Assembly (NCBI RefSeq): GCF_008931805.1
Contig: NZ_CP044399.1
Span: 1,612,001 to 1,676,000, forward strand
Reading direction: 5' to 3'
DNA: 64,000 nucleotides
DNA from: Moritella marina ATCC 15381
GTDB lineage: Bacteria > Pseudomonadota > Gammaproteobacteria > Enterobacterales > Moritellaceae
The translations under genes and the position numbers were made by a program. Below the pieces are notes generated by a model that was not told where the DNA came from, did not search any database, and worked only from the letters and a program-made list of their open reading frames with translations. Within the stretch, counting starts at the first letter, position 1. Each line of letters opens with the position of its first letter. Positions 1-8,577 of the stretch are shown here, piece after piece.

Positions 1-109
1 TATTACTGTCTGCAGTTTTGGTCTTACGGAACTGTGAATAAATAACGGCAACCATGATAAAAAAGAAGATAATCGATAGTACGCTTGATAATATGTTCAT
101 GGATCCCAT
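1..109 (-). CDS. ccoQ: CcoQ, cbb3 oxidase small subunit (partial)
   Basis: Reading leftwards from the ATG at 109 gives 36 codons, open at the window edge, so the C-terminus is missing. The start overlaps the ccoO stop by one base (TAATG), and the next in-frame ATG is at 100. The peptide is a short N-terminus, one hydrophobic segment (about residues 8-24) and a basic stretch (FRKTK), the usual form of CcoQ, the small single-span subunit that stabilises the cbb3 complex. No catalytic residues are expected. The call rests mainly on position directly after ccoN and ccoO; ccoP should follow to the left, outside the window. Confidence 0.8.
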   Translation of the reverse strand, partial: MGSMNILSSVLSIIFFFIMVAVIYSQFRKTKTADSN

Positions 110-726
110 TAATTTAAATCCCCACCTTTTTCACGCGTATCTACGCCAAGACTCATCAAGTAAGCAACAAGCGCATCACCTTTTGTTTTACCTTCCACTT
201 TGCTTGATGAATTTTCAATTTGCGTGTCTGTATACGGCACACCTAGTTTTTTCATCGCTTTCATTGAAGCAATAACATGACCAACGTTAAGTTGCTTTTC
301 AAACAGCCACGGATATTGTGGCATGATTGAGGCTGGAACAACTGCCTGAGGATTGATGAGATGCTGTTTGTGCCAGCCTTGTGTGTACTTCAAACCAATA
401 TTCGTTAAATCAGGGCCAGTTCTTTGTGAGCTCCACAAAAAGTTAAACTCATAAACATCATCTTCCATTTTATTAGGACGACCGTATCTTTTTCTTTCCG
501 GTTCCAAGTTTCTAACCATCTGGGTATGGCATGCCACGCAACCTTCAGCCATATACACATCCCGTCCAGCTAACTCTAAGGCTGTGTATGGTTTAGCTGT
601 CGTTATTTCTTTAAGATCGTTGGTGAAGAAGAACCCTGGGAAAACCCACACAAAGAATGAAAATAACACCACGACTGTCGTGATAGTGATAAAAGCCATT
701 ACTGACTTGGATATTGACTCTTCCAT
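109..726 (-). CDS. ccoO: CcoO, membrane-anchored monohaem cytochrome c subunit of cbb3 oxidase
   Basis: A 205-residue protein with an N-terminal membrane anchor (about residues 10-32) and a periplasmic cytochrome c domain. The haem c motif CVACH is at residues 63-67. The region after it (TQMVRNL, then YGRP) is typical of CcoO/FixO. CcoO passes electrons towards the CcoN active site during high-affinity oxygen respiration in the inner membrane. Its start overlaps the ccoN stop by one base and its stop overlaps the ccoQ start in the same way, so the three genes are translationally coupled. Length is normal for the family. Confidence 0.97.
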   Translation of the reverse strand: MEESISKSVMAFITITTVVVLFSFFVWVFPGFFFTNDLKEITTAKPYTALELAGRDVYMAEGCVACHTQMVRNLEPERKRYGRPNKMEDDVYEFNFLWSSQRTGPDLTNIGLKYTQGWHKQHLINPQAVVPASIMPQYPWLFEKQLNVGHVIASMKAMKKLGVPYTDTQIENSSSKVEGKTKGDALVAYLMSLGVDTREKGGDLN

Positions 727-2123
727 TAATATGCTCCTTCAATAACTACTTTTTGTGGTTTGTTCACCGTCATGATGAGGTTATATACCATCACTAACAT
801 ACCCAAGATAAACAGCGCCCCGCCAATTGCACGTCCGAGCATATAAGGTTCCATAAATCGTAAAATATCAACAAACGAATAAGTCAGAGAACCAGACTCA
901 GTGAGGCTTAACGATTTAACACCTTGACCTATACCCCCTATCCACAGGGAGACTATGTAGAACAGTACGCCTATGTGAGCGAGTACAAAATGCACCTTAA
1001 CTAAGCCATATGAGTAGAGTTCTTTTTTGTATAGCTTAGGAATGAAATAGTAGAAGGTTGCTATACACGTCATGCCAACCCAACCTAACGCCCCAGAGTG
1101 AACGTGTCCGATAACCCAACTGGTATTGTGAGCTATCATATTGAACCATCTGATAGCCATAAGAGGCCCTTCAAACGTTGCTAATGCGTAATAGGCAATT
1201 GACGATAAGAAAAACCAGACAACGGGATTTGTTTTCAATTCTTCTTTATTGGAAGTACACGTCATCCAAGCGTTAAATGCGCCAGCCCATGACGGGATCC
1301 ATAATAAAATAGACATCACTACGCCAATATTTTGAATCCAAGATGGAACGGATGTAAAGAGTAAATGGTGTGTACCAGCCCAAGTATAAAAGCCGATTAG
1401 ACCCCAAAAAGTAATTAAAGACAGTCGATATGAATAAATGGGTCTATTAACTAACTTGGGAATGAAATAGTAGTTGGTACCTACAAAGCCAGCTGTCAAT
1501 AAGAAGCCAACTGCATTATGTCCCCACCACCACTGTACAAGCGCATCACTCGCACCAGAAAATATTGAATAACCTTTAAATGCATACACGGGAATGGCTA
1601 AATTGTTTATCAAGTAAATTAAGCCGATAACAATAATGACACCGCCACTGAACCAGTTTGAAACAAATATATGCTTTGTTTTTCTTTTCGCTAGCGTTCC
1701 AAAAAAGATATATCCAAACGTTAACCAGAGAACCACAATAGCGATATCAATTGGCCACTCAAATTCAGCGTATTCTTTGGTTGATGTATACCCTAAAGCG
1801 ATTGAGATAAGGCCGATTACCAATGTTATCTGCCAACCCCAGAACAAGAACCACGATAAACCTTTGGATACTAGATTCACGACTGATGTTTTTGCCACTA
1901 TGTATAACGACAGACCGATAATAAAGTTACAAACCAACCCAAAAATGATGGCGTTAGTATGCAAGGGTCTTATTTTCCCGAAATTTATATACTCATTAGC
2001 AAAATTCAATTGCGGTAGATATAGCTGCAGAGCTGCCATTAAACCCATGCACATGCCTATAACGCCCCAAATTATGGCGGCAATAACAAATGCTTTCGTT
2101 AGTTTTTCTTCATTTTCATACAT
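726..2123 (-). CDS. ccoN: CcoN, catalytic haem-copper subunit of cbb3-type cytochrome c oxidase
   Basis: A 465-residue polytopic membrane protein with about 12 hydrophobic segments. The expected haem-copper ligands are visible: H55 (low-spin haem, in LHTNAI), H202 and the H252-H253 pair (Cu_B, in WWWGHNA and GTHHLLF), and H340 and H342 (haem irons, in VIGHVH). It reduces O2 to water at the inner membrane with high oxygen affinity and pumps protons. First gene of a leftward ccoNOQ(P) operon. Family members are usually regulated by FNR/ANR, but I found no convincing FNR box close upstream. Length fits the family. Confidence 0.98.
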   Translation of the reverse strand: MYENEEKLTKAFVIAAIIWGVIGMCMGLMAALQLYLPQLNFANEYINFGKIRPLHTNAIIFGLVCNFIIGLSLYIVAKTSVVNLVSKGLSWFLFWGWQITLVIGLISIALGYTSTKEYAEFEWPIDIAIVVLWLTFGYIFFGTLAKRKTKHIFVSNWFSGGVIIVIGLIYLINNLAIPVYAFKGYSIFSGASDALVQWWWGHNAVGFLLTAGFVGTNYYFIPKLVNRPIYSYRLSLITFWGLIGFYTWAGTHHLLFTSVPSWIQNIGVVMSILLWIPSWAGAFNAWMTCTSNKEELKTNPVVWFFLSSIAYYALATFEGPLMAIRWFNMIAHNTSWVIGHVHSGALGWVGMTCIATFYYFIPKLYKKELYSYGLVKVHFVLAHIGVLFYIVSLWIGGIGQGVKSLSLTESGSLTYSFVDILRFMEPYMLGRAIGGALFILGMLVMVYNLIMTVNKPQKVVIEGAY

Positions 2124-2151
2124 GGGGATGTTCCCTGTTTACATCGGTTAA

Positions 2152-2977
2152 TGTGATGTGTGTTTTTATTGATAATTTATCTATTTAGTACATTTTCAGA
2201 AAAATAAGCCGTGGCGTAAGAAACAATAAACCACTATTGATAGCCATTATTGATAAGCAATAGGTGTGTTTTCAATGAGGAATTAGTAACGAATTCAAAC
2301 ATGTTTTGGCTCTCTATTTCTAAGAGCCGAGAGTATACCCCTCACTGTAAGTTAAAAATATTAGAATGAAGTTAACTCATGGTTAAGCATAACTGAACGC
2401 ACGAGCAATAAATAAAACCACAGTTAACTTGATGATAATTGAGGCTAGTTGAGATCTATAGAGAGGGTTTGATATGCAACATGCTTACTACTGCTTTATC
2501 GGCGATAAATTAACGTTTACTTAGATCTAAGTCACATATTTCTTATATATGTTAATAAAATCGTCAAAATAATTTTCATTTAATAAAAAACACACTAAAT
2601 GCGCATGTAAATCGCAATTCAACGTAATAGTATATCTAATGAATTAAATTCATCTATTTTAAATATTAAAGACTCAGAATTATTTATCATTGGTATATCA
2701 AGGCTATTTTAACAGCGTATAATTGTTGCATTGATGTAACAAGTGCTTATTTTAACTACATTTGGAGTAAACAATTCAATTTATATGCAATTAAAGTGAA
2801 TGAATATCTATAAAACAGTAAACAGTGTCACACAGCGCCGAATGCATTATCAAAACTAATGCTTAGTGTTATTTTTTATCATTATTGCATGGTTATTTAA
2901 TGCGCTACTATGTTCACCAGATGAGCAATACATCACCTGGTTAAAACATAAATTATTAAATTCAGATAGAGGCTAAA
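2152..2977. other. Long AT-rich gap between ccoN and the DUF1127 gene
   Basis: About 825 bases without a convincing gene. They should hold the divergent promoters of the cco operon and of the small gene at 2978. There are several imperfect TTGAT-type half-sites (for example near 2168, 2236 and 2428), but none has a good second half at the right spacing. One 16-codon reading frame (2474-2524, plus strand) has a good purine-rich ribosome site (GAGAGGG at 2461) but resembles nothing I know. Confidence 0.5.
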
Positions 2978-3163
2978 ATGGCACACGCAGCGCACATCAA
3001 TATGATCCCACAAGCTTTAGATACAAAAGCTTATGCTGTTTCTATCAAAGGACTGATTAAACACACTAAAGACATTTTATTTAGTGATAAAAAAGAAAAA
3101 TCTTTAGATATTCAATTAAAAGGCTTATCGCCACATCTCCTACGTGATATAGGCATGATGTAA
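2978..3163 (+). CDS. Small DUF1127-type protein
   Basis: A 61-residue basic protein. Its C-terminal part (about residues 38-60), with LKGLSPHLLRDIGM, matches the characteristic ending of the DUF1127/YjiS family (L..LSDxxLxDIG). A good ribosome site (AGAGG, 2968-2972) precedes the ATG, and a clear terminator follows at 3186. Some small DUF1127 proteins in alphaproteobacteria affect RNA turnover and phosphate or carbon metabolism; nothing here shows what this one does. It is transcribed alone, away from the cco operon. Confidence 0.75.
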   Translation: MAHAAHINMIPQALDTKAYAVSIKGLIKHTKDILFSDKKEKSLDIQLKGLSPHLLRDIGMM

Positions 3164-3185
3164 TAATTGACATTAATCTTTAAAA

Positions 3186-3213
3186 CGCCAGCATTTGCTG
3201 GCGATTTTTGTTT
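3186..3213 (+). terminator. Rho-independent terminator after the DUF1127 gene
   Basis: Perfect inverted repeat CGCCAGCA/TGCTGGCG with a two-base loop (3186-3203), followed by ATTTTTGTTT. It lies 22 bases after the stop codon. Confidence 0.9.
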
Positions 3214-3273
3214 CTAATATTAATAAAAATTAAGCGCCCATACGTCGATACACATGTACCGACGCGTTATCGT

Positions 3274-5052
3274 TCACGACGAGCAACTAAGATGGGACAA
3301 TCCACCTACCTCAAAGAACTCAAGCGGTTTCAATCGATAGTATTTATCCTCTAGCTCCTTCGACTGCTCTGCATATGGCTGTGTCATTACGGCCTGCAGC
3401 TCTTGAATGAGAGAATAATCACCCGCAGTGGCTTGCTGATAAGCCGGCATCACGAACCATTCTCGCAAAACGTATTTAGGGTTGACGAGTTTCATCTGCA
3501 TAGCGATGTCCTCACTGGCTCGGGACGAGATACCTTTCGCGTCACAAGTACTGTTAAGGAGCATTTGCCATTTTTCGAGCCACTCAATCCAGTATTTTTC
3601 TAACGCTAAGGTATCTGGATCATCCGCTGCATCATTGTATAGATTACTGTAAAAACTTTTCTTCAGTGGGCCAATATCGTCAGGAATTGAGGATAGTTCG
3701 CGGAAGAAAATAGTGTAATCAACAGGTGCTTGCATCATGAGTGTTTGTAGCTCTTTGATGAGTACGTTACACAGTGCTTTATCAGACTCAGTCTTCAAAT
3801 TAATAAGACCCAATTTAGTAGCCCACATCGCCTTCATTTTCGTATCCATTACTGCTAAAAATTCACTTTGGATCTCGTCAAACGCGAGCAAATCCTGCTG
3901 ATGAGATACCAGTAACGGCCGTAACGCCGAACAAAACATATCGAAATTTCGTTGTGCTGCATTTGGTTGGTTCATGAACGAGAAGTGATTACCCCCCCCC
4001 GTCCAAGGTTGATAATACGGATTAAACACATCACAAAAACCAAAGGGACCATAATCAAGTGTAAAACCACCGGCTGCGCAGTTATCACTGTTAAAGTTAC
4101 CTTGGCAAAATCCAACACGGATCCAATTCGCAACCATTGAGGTAAGGCGGCCACGAAACTCGCGAGCCAGCAACACGATTTTTTCTGGAGTGGCTAGCTG
4201 CGTATCGATAACGTCAGCGTATTCACGATCGATCAAGTGCAGCACAATCTTCTCGAGTTCTTCCATCGCTTTCGGGTGTTCATTACTACGGCTGCGGCGC
4301 GCGAAAAGTTCGAGTTGACCAACACGGATGAACGACGGTGCAACACGCGTCGAGATAGCGACAGCTTCAGATATAAGCATGTCGGGATTCTCTGAACGCG
4401 AGCCCTGTGAGTACCAAGGTCGCTTAACTGTCTCCGTTTTTGAAACGTACAGACTTAAAGACCGTGATGTAGGTACCCCGAGCGCATGCATGTGATCTTG
4501 AGCCAAGAACTCGCGAATACTAGACCGTAAAACAGCGCGACCGTCTGCGCCGCGGCAATATGGTGTACGACCACCGCCTTTCAGCTGCATTTCCCAGCGT
4601 TGACCCTTGATGAGGGTCTCAAGCACTGAAATTGCACGTCCGTCTCCATATCCGTTACCAGTTTGGAACGGGCACTGTTGGGTGTACTCGGTGCCATAAA
4701 TGGAAAGTGCATAGCCACTCGCCCAACCTACCTGGCGCATTGGTACTGGAACCCCTGACATATCACCAGAGAACATCCGGACAAAATCAGCGGACTCAGC
4801 CATACTGTCGGCAAAGCCAAGTTCAGAAAATAAATTTTTGCTATGCGCTACATATTCAGGGTCTTTGATTGGAGTCGGTTTTACGGGAACATAATGACCC
4901 GTAAAGACTTGTCTCGGCGCGTGATCGTCGCCGTTTTCTGTCGCATCAGGATCACAGTTTAGCGTGTCCATGAGTGAATAGTTTGCTAACGTCGCTAATT
5001 CGTTGAGCGTCGATATAGTCGAAGAGGTTTTCTTAGGCTGTCGATTATTCAT
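3274..5052 (-). CDS. selO: SelO/YdiU protein adenylyltransferase (AMPylase)
   Basis: A 592-residue pseudokinase-fold protein of the SelO (YdiU, UPF0061) family, which transfers AMP from ATP to Ser/Thr/Tyr of target proteins and has been linked to redox balance. Visible signatures are YGDGRA, the glycine-rich [17 protein letters not shown] segment, SSIREFL, and the metal/nucleotide part [12 protein letters not shown]...DYGPFGFCD. It is about 110 residues longer than E. coli YdiU (478), partly from an N-terminal tail of about 35 polar residues. The last residues are C-S-S, placing a cysteine where, as I recall, animal SelO has selenocysteine. A nine-G tract lies inside the gene (3992-4000). It stands alone. 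Confidence 0.93.
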
Positions 5053-5502
5053 ATTTGTTTATACCAAAGCTCGTTAAGGGGCTGATACTCTGAACTTTAC
5101 AGAATCAAAAGTATCCATACCAGTGTTAATTTTACTGCCTGCAAATATAACGACTTGTCTTTCAGCTTTCCAATCATGTAATGCCACCAGCCCACTCTAT
5201 TAAAGCATTCAGGATAAATTCAACAGTCGATAGCTTTTGTTATAAGTTTTTCAGGTAAACAGATCCGCCTAATGATCGCACCGAGTCTTAAATTTGTGCC
5301 GCACGGCTGAGCACATAAGAAGAAGGGGTTGCTGCAGACATTCGCTTGGGATTGGGTAACACCGCCGCTAATTGAATTGCATGATGACGATGAGGAGAGG
5401 CATCTATAGATGAGCCATATATGATGACTACACCGGCCTTGAACCAAACATGAGACTTCATCATTTCTAGAACCTTAAAATTTTATTGATGCGTCTGTGA
5501 TA
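5053..5502. other. 450-base gap between selO and the SDR gene
   Basis: It contains the selO upstream region and a 75-codon minus-strand frame (5220-5447) that is Ser/Cys-rich and resembles no family I recognise. I see no terminator, repeat or RNA gene. It may hold a decayed gene, but I cannot name one. Confidence 0.4.
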
Positions 5503-6252
5503 TTAACTCATTCTGCGGATCAAACGCGTTGGCGCCACACGTAGTAATAAGTGCATAATAGCCCAAGGGTAACTAGGTACATAACTATTCGCTTTTTCTT
5601 TATTAATTGCTTTCACTATCGCTTTACAACCCGCTTCAGCATCTATCATGAAAGGTGCTGTTTTTACTTTTTCATTCATCTCGGTGCGAATAAATCCAGG
5701 ATGAATACAACTCACTTTGATTGGCGTATCCATCACGTCAATCCTGATACCTTCAGTTAATGATGTTAGTGCCGATTTAGTAGCTGCATACACAGTTAAC
5801 GCACGGCGGAATCCTCGTACAGCGCTGATAGAAGAAATCGTCACTAGGTGCCCAGCATTTTGCGCCCTAAAGATTTCGAGCGCCGCTTCACATTGTGCGA
5901 GCGCCGCAATAAAATTAGTTTGTGCAGTTTGCAGATTAGCTTTGAAAAAACCTGTACCGACGGATCCACCCTTGCCTAATCCAGCATTAACAATAATACG
6001 ATCAAGCGTACCAAATTCAGCTTTGAATTCATGGAAAACAGTGAAGACTTGTTCATGTTCATTGACATCAAGAGGTTTTATTTCGATTTGGATGTGAGGA
6101 TTGAGGGCTAAGAGTTCTGCTTTCAGTGCAACTAAATTATCAAGTCTACGTGCACAAAGTGCTAAGTTATGACCTGATTTTGCAAATTCGATGGCCATAC
6201 CTCGGCCCAACCCTGAACTTGCGCCTGTGATCAATATGTTCTTCCGTGTCAT
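5503..6252 (-). CDS. Short-chain dehydrogenase/reductase (SDR), substrate unknown
   Basis: A 249-residue classical SDR. The dinucleotide motif TGASSGLG is at residues 9-16, the NAG motif at 89-91, and the catalytic Ser (about 141-143), Y155 and K159 (YAATK) are all present. IHPGFIRTEM follows as usual. Arg36-Arg37 after the second strand suggests NADP(H) rather than NAD(H). The C-terminus (PWAIMHLLLRVAPTRLIRRM) is hydrophobic and basic and could touch the membrane, as in many small SDRs acting on lipid-like ketones. Substrate cannot be read from the sequence. It is monocistronic, with yqfB upstream in the same direction and a hairpin between them. Confidence 0.92.
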   Translation of the reverse strand: MTRKNILITGASSGLGRGMAIEFAKSGHNLALCARRLDNLVALKAELLALNPHIQIEIKPLDVNEHEQVFTVFHEFKAEFGTLDRIIVNAGLGKGGSVGTGFFKANLQTAQTNFIAALAQCEAALEIFRAQNAGHLVTISSISAVRGFRRALTVYAATKSALTSLTEGIRIDVMDTPIKVSCIHPGFIRTEMNEKVKTAPFMIDAEAGCKAIVKAINKEKANSYVPSYPWAIMHLLLRVAPTRLIRRMS

Positions 6253-6291
6253 ATCTTATATCTCAGTCATTTAAAGTCTCTTAATAGTAAC

Positions 6292-6323
6292 AAGGCGATA
6301 ATTCATTATCAAATTATCGCCTT
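6292..6323 (-). terminator. Hairpin between yqfB and the SDR gene
   Basis: Twelve-base perfect arms (AAGGCGATAATT/AATTATCGCCTT) around an eight-base loop, 40 bases after the yqfB stop on the minus strand. There is no long U-tract, so it could be a weak terminator or an mRNA 3' stabiliser. Confidence 0.55.
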
Positions 6324-6362
6324 CTTGAGCGCTATAAATAGTTCTGTTTTGTGCACTAAGAC

Positions 6363-6689
6363 TTATAAGATATCGATAGTTACAACTCTGAAACTTATGA
6401 AAAATAAATCATTTGAAGTCGGATAAATCTTTCGAACTATCCACTTAAGCATAAACAAAAACGGTAAACCTTCAGCATTGGCGTGCGCACGGTTTAATTC
6501 ACTAAACGTCACATATTCAATGCTCAGTATTTCTATTTGACACATTTTCCGATTATCTTCGTGAGTACAAGCATCTAACATCTGACCAACTAAGTAATGA
6601 CTATCGGACTTATCGCGGATCGTCGCGGTCTTGTTACCCGATAGAATCGAACGTTCCAACCGTTGAAAAAATGTTATACAACTATACAT
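6363..6689 (-). CDS. yqfB: YqfB-type ASCH-domain N4-acetylcytidine amidohydrolase
   Basis: A 108-residue single ASCH-domain protein (E. coli YqfB has 103). The landmarks ITFFQRLE.SILSGNKTATIRD, CQIEILSIEYVTFSELN and IREIYP-like IVRKIYP follow the YqfB pattern. The family removes acetyl from N4-acetylcytidine as a nucleoside salvage reaction and has a Lys and Thr in the TxTIRD region (here K20, T21 and T23). The variant HANAEGLPFLFMLKW in the helical part is less conserved. Cytosolic and monocistronic. Confidence 0.88.
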   Translation of the reverse strand: MYSCITFFQRLERSILSGNKTATIRDKSDSHYLVGQMLDACTHEDNRKMCQIEILSIEYVTFSELNRAHANAEGLPFLFMLKWIVRKIYPTSNDLFFISFRVVTIDIL

Positions 6690-6842
6690 CGTTTACACCT
6701 AGTTTCATCTTGAACATCCCTTAAATACATAACACCTTAGCGTCTATAGATAAATACTTGTTAAGACCAATATCGTAGATAGAAGCACTGGCACTCATAA
6801 TAACAGCACTAAGTAGAGCCGAATGAGAATAATATCCCAATC

Positions 6843-7511
6843 CTATCTAAACCGACCAATATTGTCTAAAATAACCTTTTTGTTATTCGTATTTTCATTT
6901 CCGCACTGCAAGCCATCCACTTTTAATTCAGGGAATGAATATGCCTTTATCATTTGTTTTTCTTTCATTTCAGGCTGCATAGAGTTCATGATAGTCGTAT
7001 AGTCTCCACATATCGCAGCATAGAAGACATAGTCGTCATATATTTCTTCATGTTCAGCTCCGTATAGATGGCCGAGCTCATGTTCTAAAGTTAGCGAGTC
7101 ACAATTCAAATCGATGACCGCAACATTAGGAAAATAAGCCGAGTAAGTCGAGCCATAGAGATCTGTGGACTGGGAAGATGTCATTACTAGCACGGACAAC
7201 CTATCGCTATTTACCAGCATCTTGTAAAGGCTGGAATCTTCGGCCATCAATTGAGCCATAACAAATTCTATCGAGTCATAGTTCAAGTTAGCAATTGATG
7301 AAGAGTAATATATGTTACCCGTCTCCCGCGAGAGTGGAATAGATGAGTTACTTAGAATAAGGCTGGAGTTCGTTATGGATTCACCTATCTTTAATTTGGC
7401 AACATCTTTAGGGATATCATCACTGACATAAAAGTCTACTTCAGTGATATTTACAGCTTGCGCATATTGGATAGAAAAAATTAAGCACAATAAATAAATG
7501 TTGTGAATCAT
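6843..7511 (-). CDS. Small secreted metzincin-type zinc metalloprotease
   Basis: A 222-residue protein with a clear signal peptide (residues 1-19, cut after AQA). The zinc site HELGHLYGAEH at 144-154 is an exact HExxHxxGxxH metzincin motif with catalytic E145, and it is followed by a Met-turn candidate (TTIMNSM, M175). Cysteines at about 9, 137, 168 and 203 suggest one exported disulfide (137-168). Reprolysin-like domains share this layout, but I recognise no specific subfamily. It would be exported by Sec and act in the periplasm or outside the cell; the substrate is unknown. No pro-domain cysteine switch is visible. It sits in an accessory-looking region with a toxin-antitoxin pair and a beta-lactamase. 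Confidence 0.8.
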   Translation of the reverse strand: MIHNIYLLCLIFSIQYAQAVNITEVDFYVSDDIPKDVAKLKIGESITNSSLILSNSSIPLSRETGNIYYSSSIANLNYDSIEFVMAQLMAEDSSLYKMLVNSDRLSVLVMTSSQSTDLYGSTYSAYFPNVAVIDLNCDSLTLEHELGHLYGAEHEEIYDDYVFYAAICGDYTTIMNSMQPEMKEKQMIKAYSFPELKVDGLQCGNENTNNKKVILDNIGRFR

Positions 7512-7690
7512 AAACCTTTAATCCTCTAGGATCGCCACTGACGTAGTAGTTATCTTTTTAAGTCATCCCCTAAACGTAACGGCTGCTATTGTGGCCTCGG
7601 TCTGACCCGCTCGCACTTCTAGCGTGATCGCAATGAGATTACCGAATATAATAAATTTAATTCATACAACTGTTATACTAACTCTTACTG

Positions 7691-8221
7691 TTAAGTGAAT
7701 AACTGATTGACTGTTTTCATTGATATGAACATTCTTACTCGACCATTTATTTCGCAGAGAACGTCGAAACCATATTTAGCGTAGAATGACTCAGCTTGTT
7801 CAGTTAAACAATCAACAACGATGGCGTAAGCTCTCATGTGAGAGTTAATTTCCCAAAGGTACTCTAACGCTTTAATTAAGCTAACTTTGCCTAACCCACT
7901 CCCATGAAACTCTTTATGGACGGCAAGTTGAGCCAAAAGAAAAACAGGGATAGGATAACGTGGTAACTTTTTAGCCATTGCTTGTGGTAACGTATCGCGG
8001 CTAATTGAGCTTGGCGCGATACTATAAAATGAGCAAATTGGATATTTTTTGTTTGGTAACGGCGCAGAAGCAGGTAAAACCAGAGTGCGGCTAATACCTG
8101 CTTGCATATGTTTGGCTGCTTGAGTTTGGATAAAATCATTTAGCTCTTTTTCGCCACAGTCAAATGATGCTCTGTCATGTTTTGATTTATCCAGTTCTTT
8201 GAAACGTTTGGAATAACTCAC
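7691..8221 (-). CDS. GNAT-family acetyltransferase toxin (TacT/AtaT-like)
   Basis: A 176-residue GNAT protein of the kind paired with DUF1778 antitoxins. It has the N-terminal FDCGEKELNDFI segment, the acetyl-CoA loop FHGSGLGK (about residues 109-116) and the terminal FYAKYGF with the tyrosine typical of TacT-type toxins. Known members acetylate the amino group of charged tRNAs and block translation. The start is GTG at 8221, overlapping the antitoxin stop (GTGA), so the two are coupled. No truncation or frameshift is seen, so the toxin is probably intact. The target tRNA cannot be predicted. Confidence 0.93.
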   Translation of the reverse strand: MSYSKRFKELDKSKHDRASFDCGEKELNDFIQTQAAKHMQAGISRTLVLPASAPLPNKKYPICSFYSIAPSSISRDTLPQAMAKKLPRYPIPVFLLAQLAVHKEFHGSGLGKVSLIKALEYLWEINSHMRAYAIVVDCLTEQAESFYAKYGFDVLCEINGRVRMFISMKTVNQLFT

Positions 8222-8487
8222 TTAAACTCACCATTCTGAGTAAATACAGCGGCTTCAAGTAATGCTTTATTTGGGGCTTTCGCTTCATCACAAGCAGCCA
8301 TAAATTGGTCGAATACATTCGCTTCAACGGTAATACTCTCATGCTCAGAAACTACTTTAGTTGAATCTTCGTCCATTAAGCGAACAACGTATTCGGTTAA
8401 ACTTTTTAAGCCGAGTAAAGCTGATGCTTTCTCAGCCTTAGCTTTGATTTCTTCATCCAAACGGATATCAAGTCTTGCAGTAGCCAT
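8218..8487 (-). CDS. DUF1778 ribbon-helix-helix antitoxin
   Basis: An 89-residue protein from the ATG at 8487, chosen because GGAGG lies five bases upstream; a longer frame to 8556 would run back across the operator and into the promoter. The N-terminal MATARLDIRLDEEIKAKAEKA is a ribbon-helix-helix DNA-binding segment, and the acidic C-terminal tail (about 55-89) would wrap the toxin. It should neutralise the GNAT toxin and repress its own promoter. Paired inverted half-sites upstream fit that. It overlaps the toxin start by four bases. Confidence 0.93.
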   Translation of the reverse strand: MATARLDIRLDEEIKAKAEKASALLGLKSLTEYVVRLMDEDSTKVVSEHESITVEANVFDQFMAACDEAKAPNKALLEAAVFTQNGEFK

Positions 8488-8501
8488 AAAACCTCCAGTT
8501 G

Positions 8502-8577
8502 TACGGATTAATTCCGTAATTGAATTTATTATAGATTTTAAACAACTAAAGATCAACTTGTACGGAGTTGGTACGGG
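8502..8577 (-). promoter_or_regulatory. Promoter and operator-like repeats of the toxin-antitoxin operon
   Basis: On the minus strand there is a TTGATC box (8551-8556), 17 bases, then a perfect TATAAT (8528-8533). Four half-sites flank it: TACGGA at 8502 and its inverse TCCGTA at 8513 downstream of the -10, and TACGGA at 8561 and TACGGG at 8572 upstream of the -35. Both pairs have an 11-base period. This is the layout expected for cooperative autorepression by a ribbon-helix-helix antitoxin. Confidence 0.75.

Noticed and set aside
1636-2151. 171-codon plus-strand frame opposite ccoN
   Set aside because: It lies wholly antisense to the conserved ccoN coding sequence and has no recognisable domain.
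2124-2460. FNR/ANR boxes upstream of ccoN
   Set aside because: Several TTGAT half-sites occur, but none has a good ATCAA partner four bases away within a sensible distance of ccoN; best match is 8 of 10 and about 300 bases upstream.
5220-5447. 75-codon minus-strand frame between selO and the SDR gene
   Set aside because: Ser/Cys-rich composition, no recognised family and no good ribosome site; probably chance.
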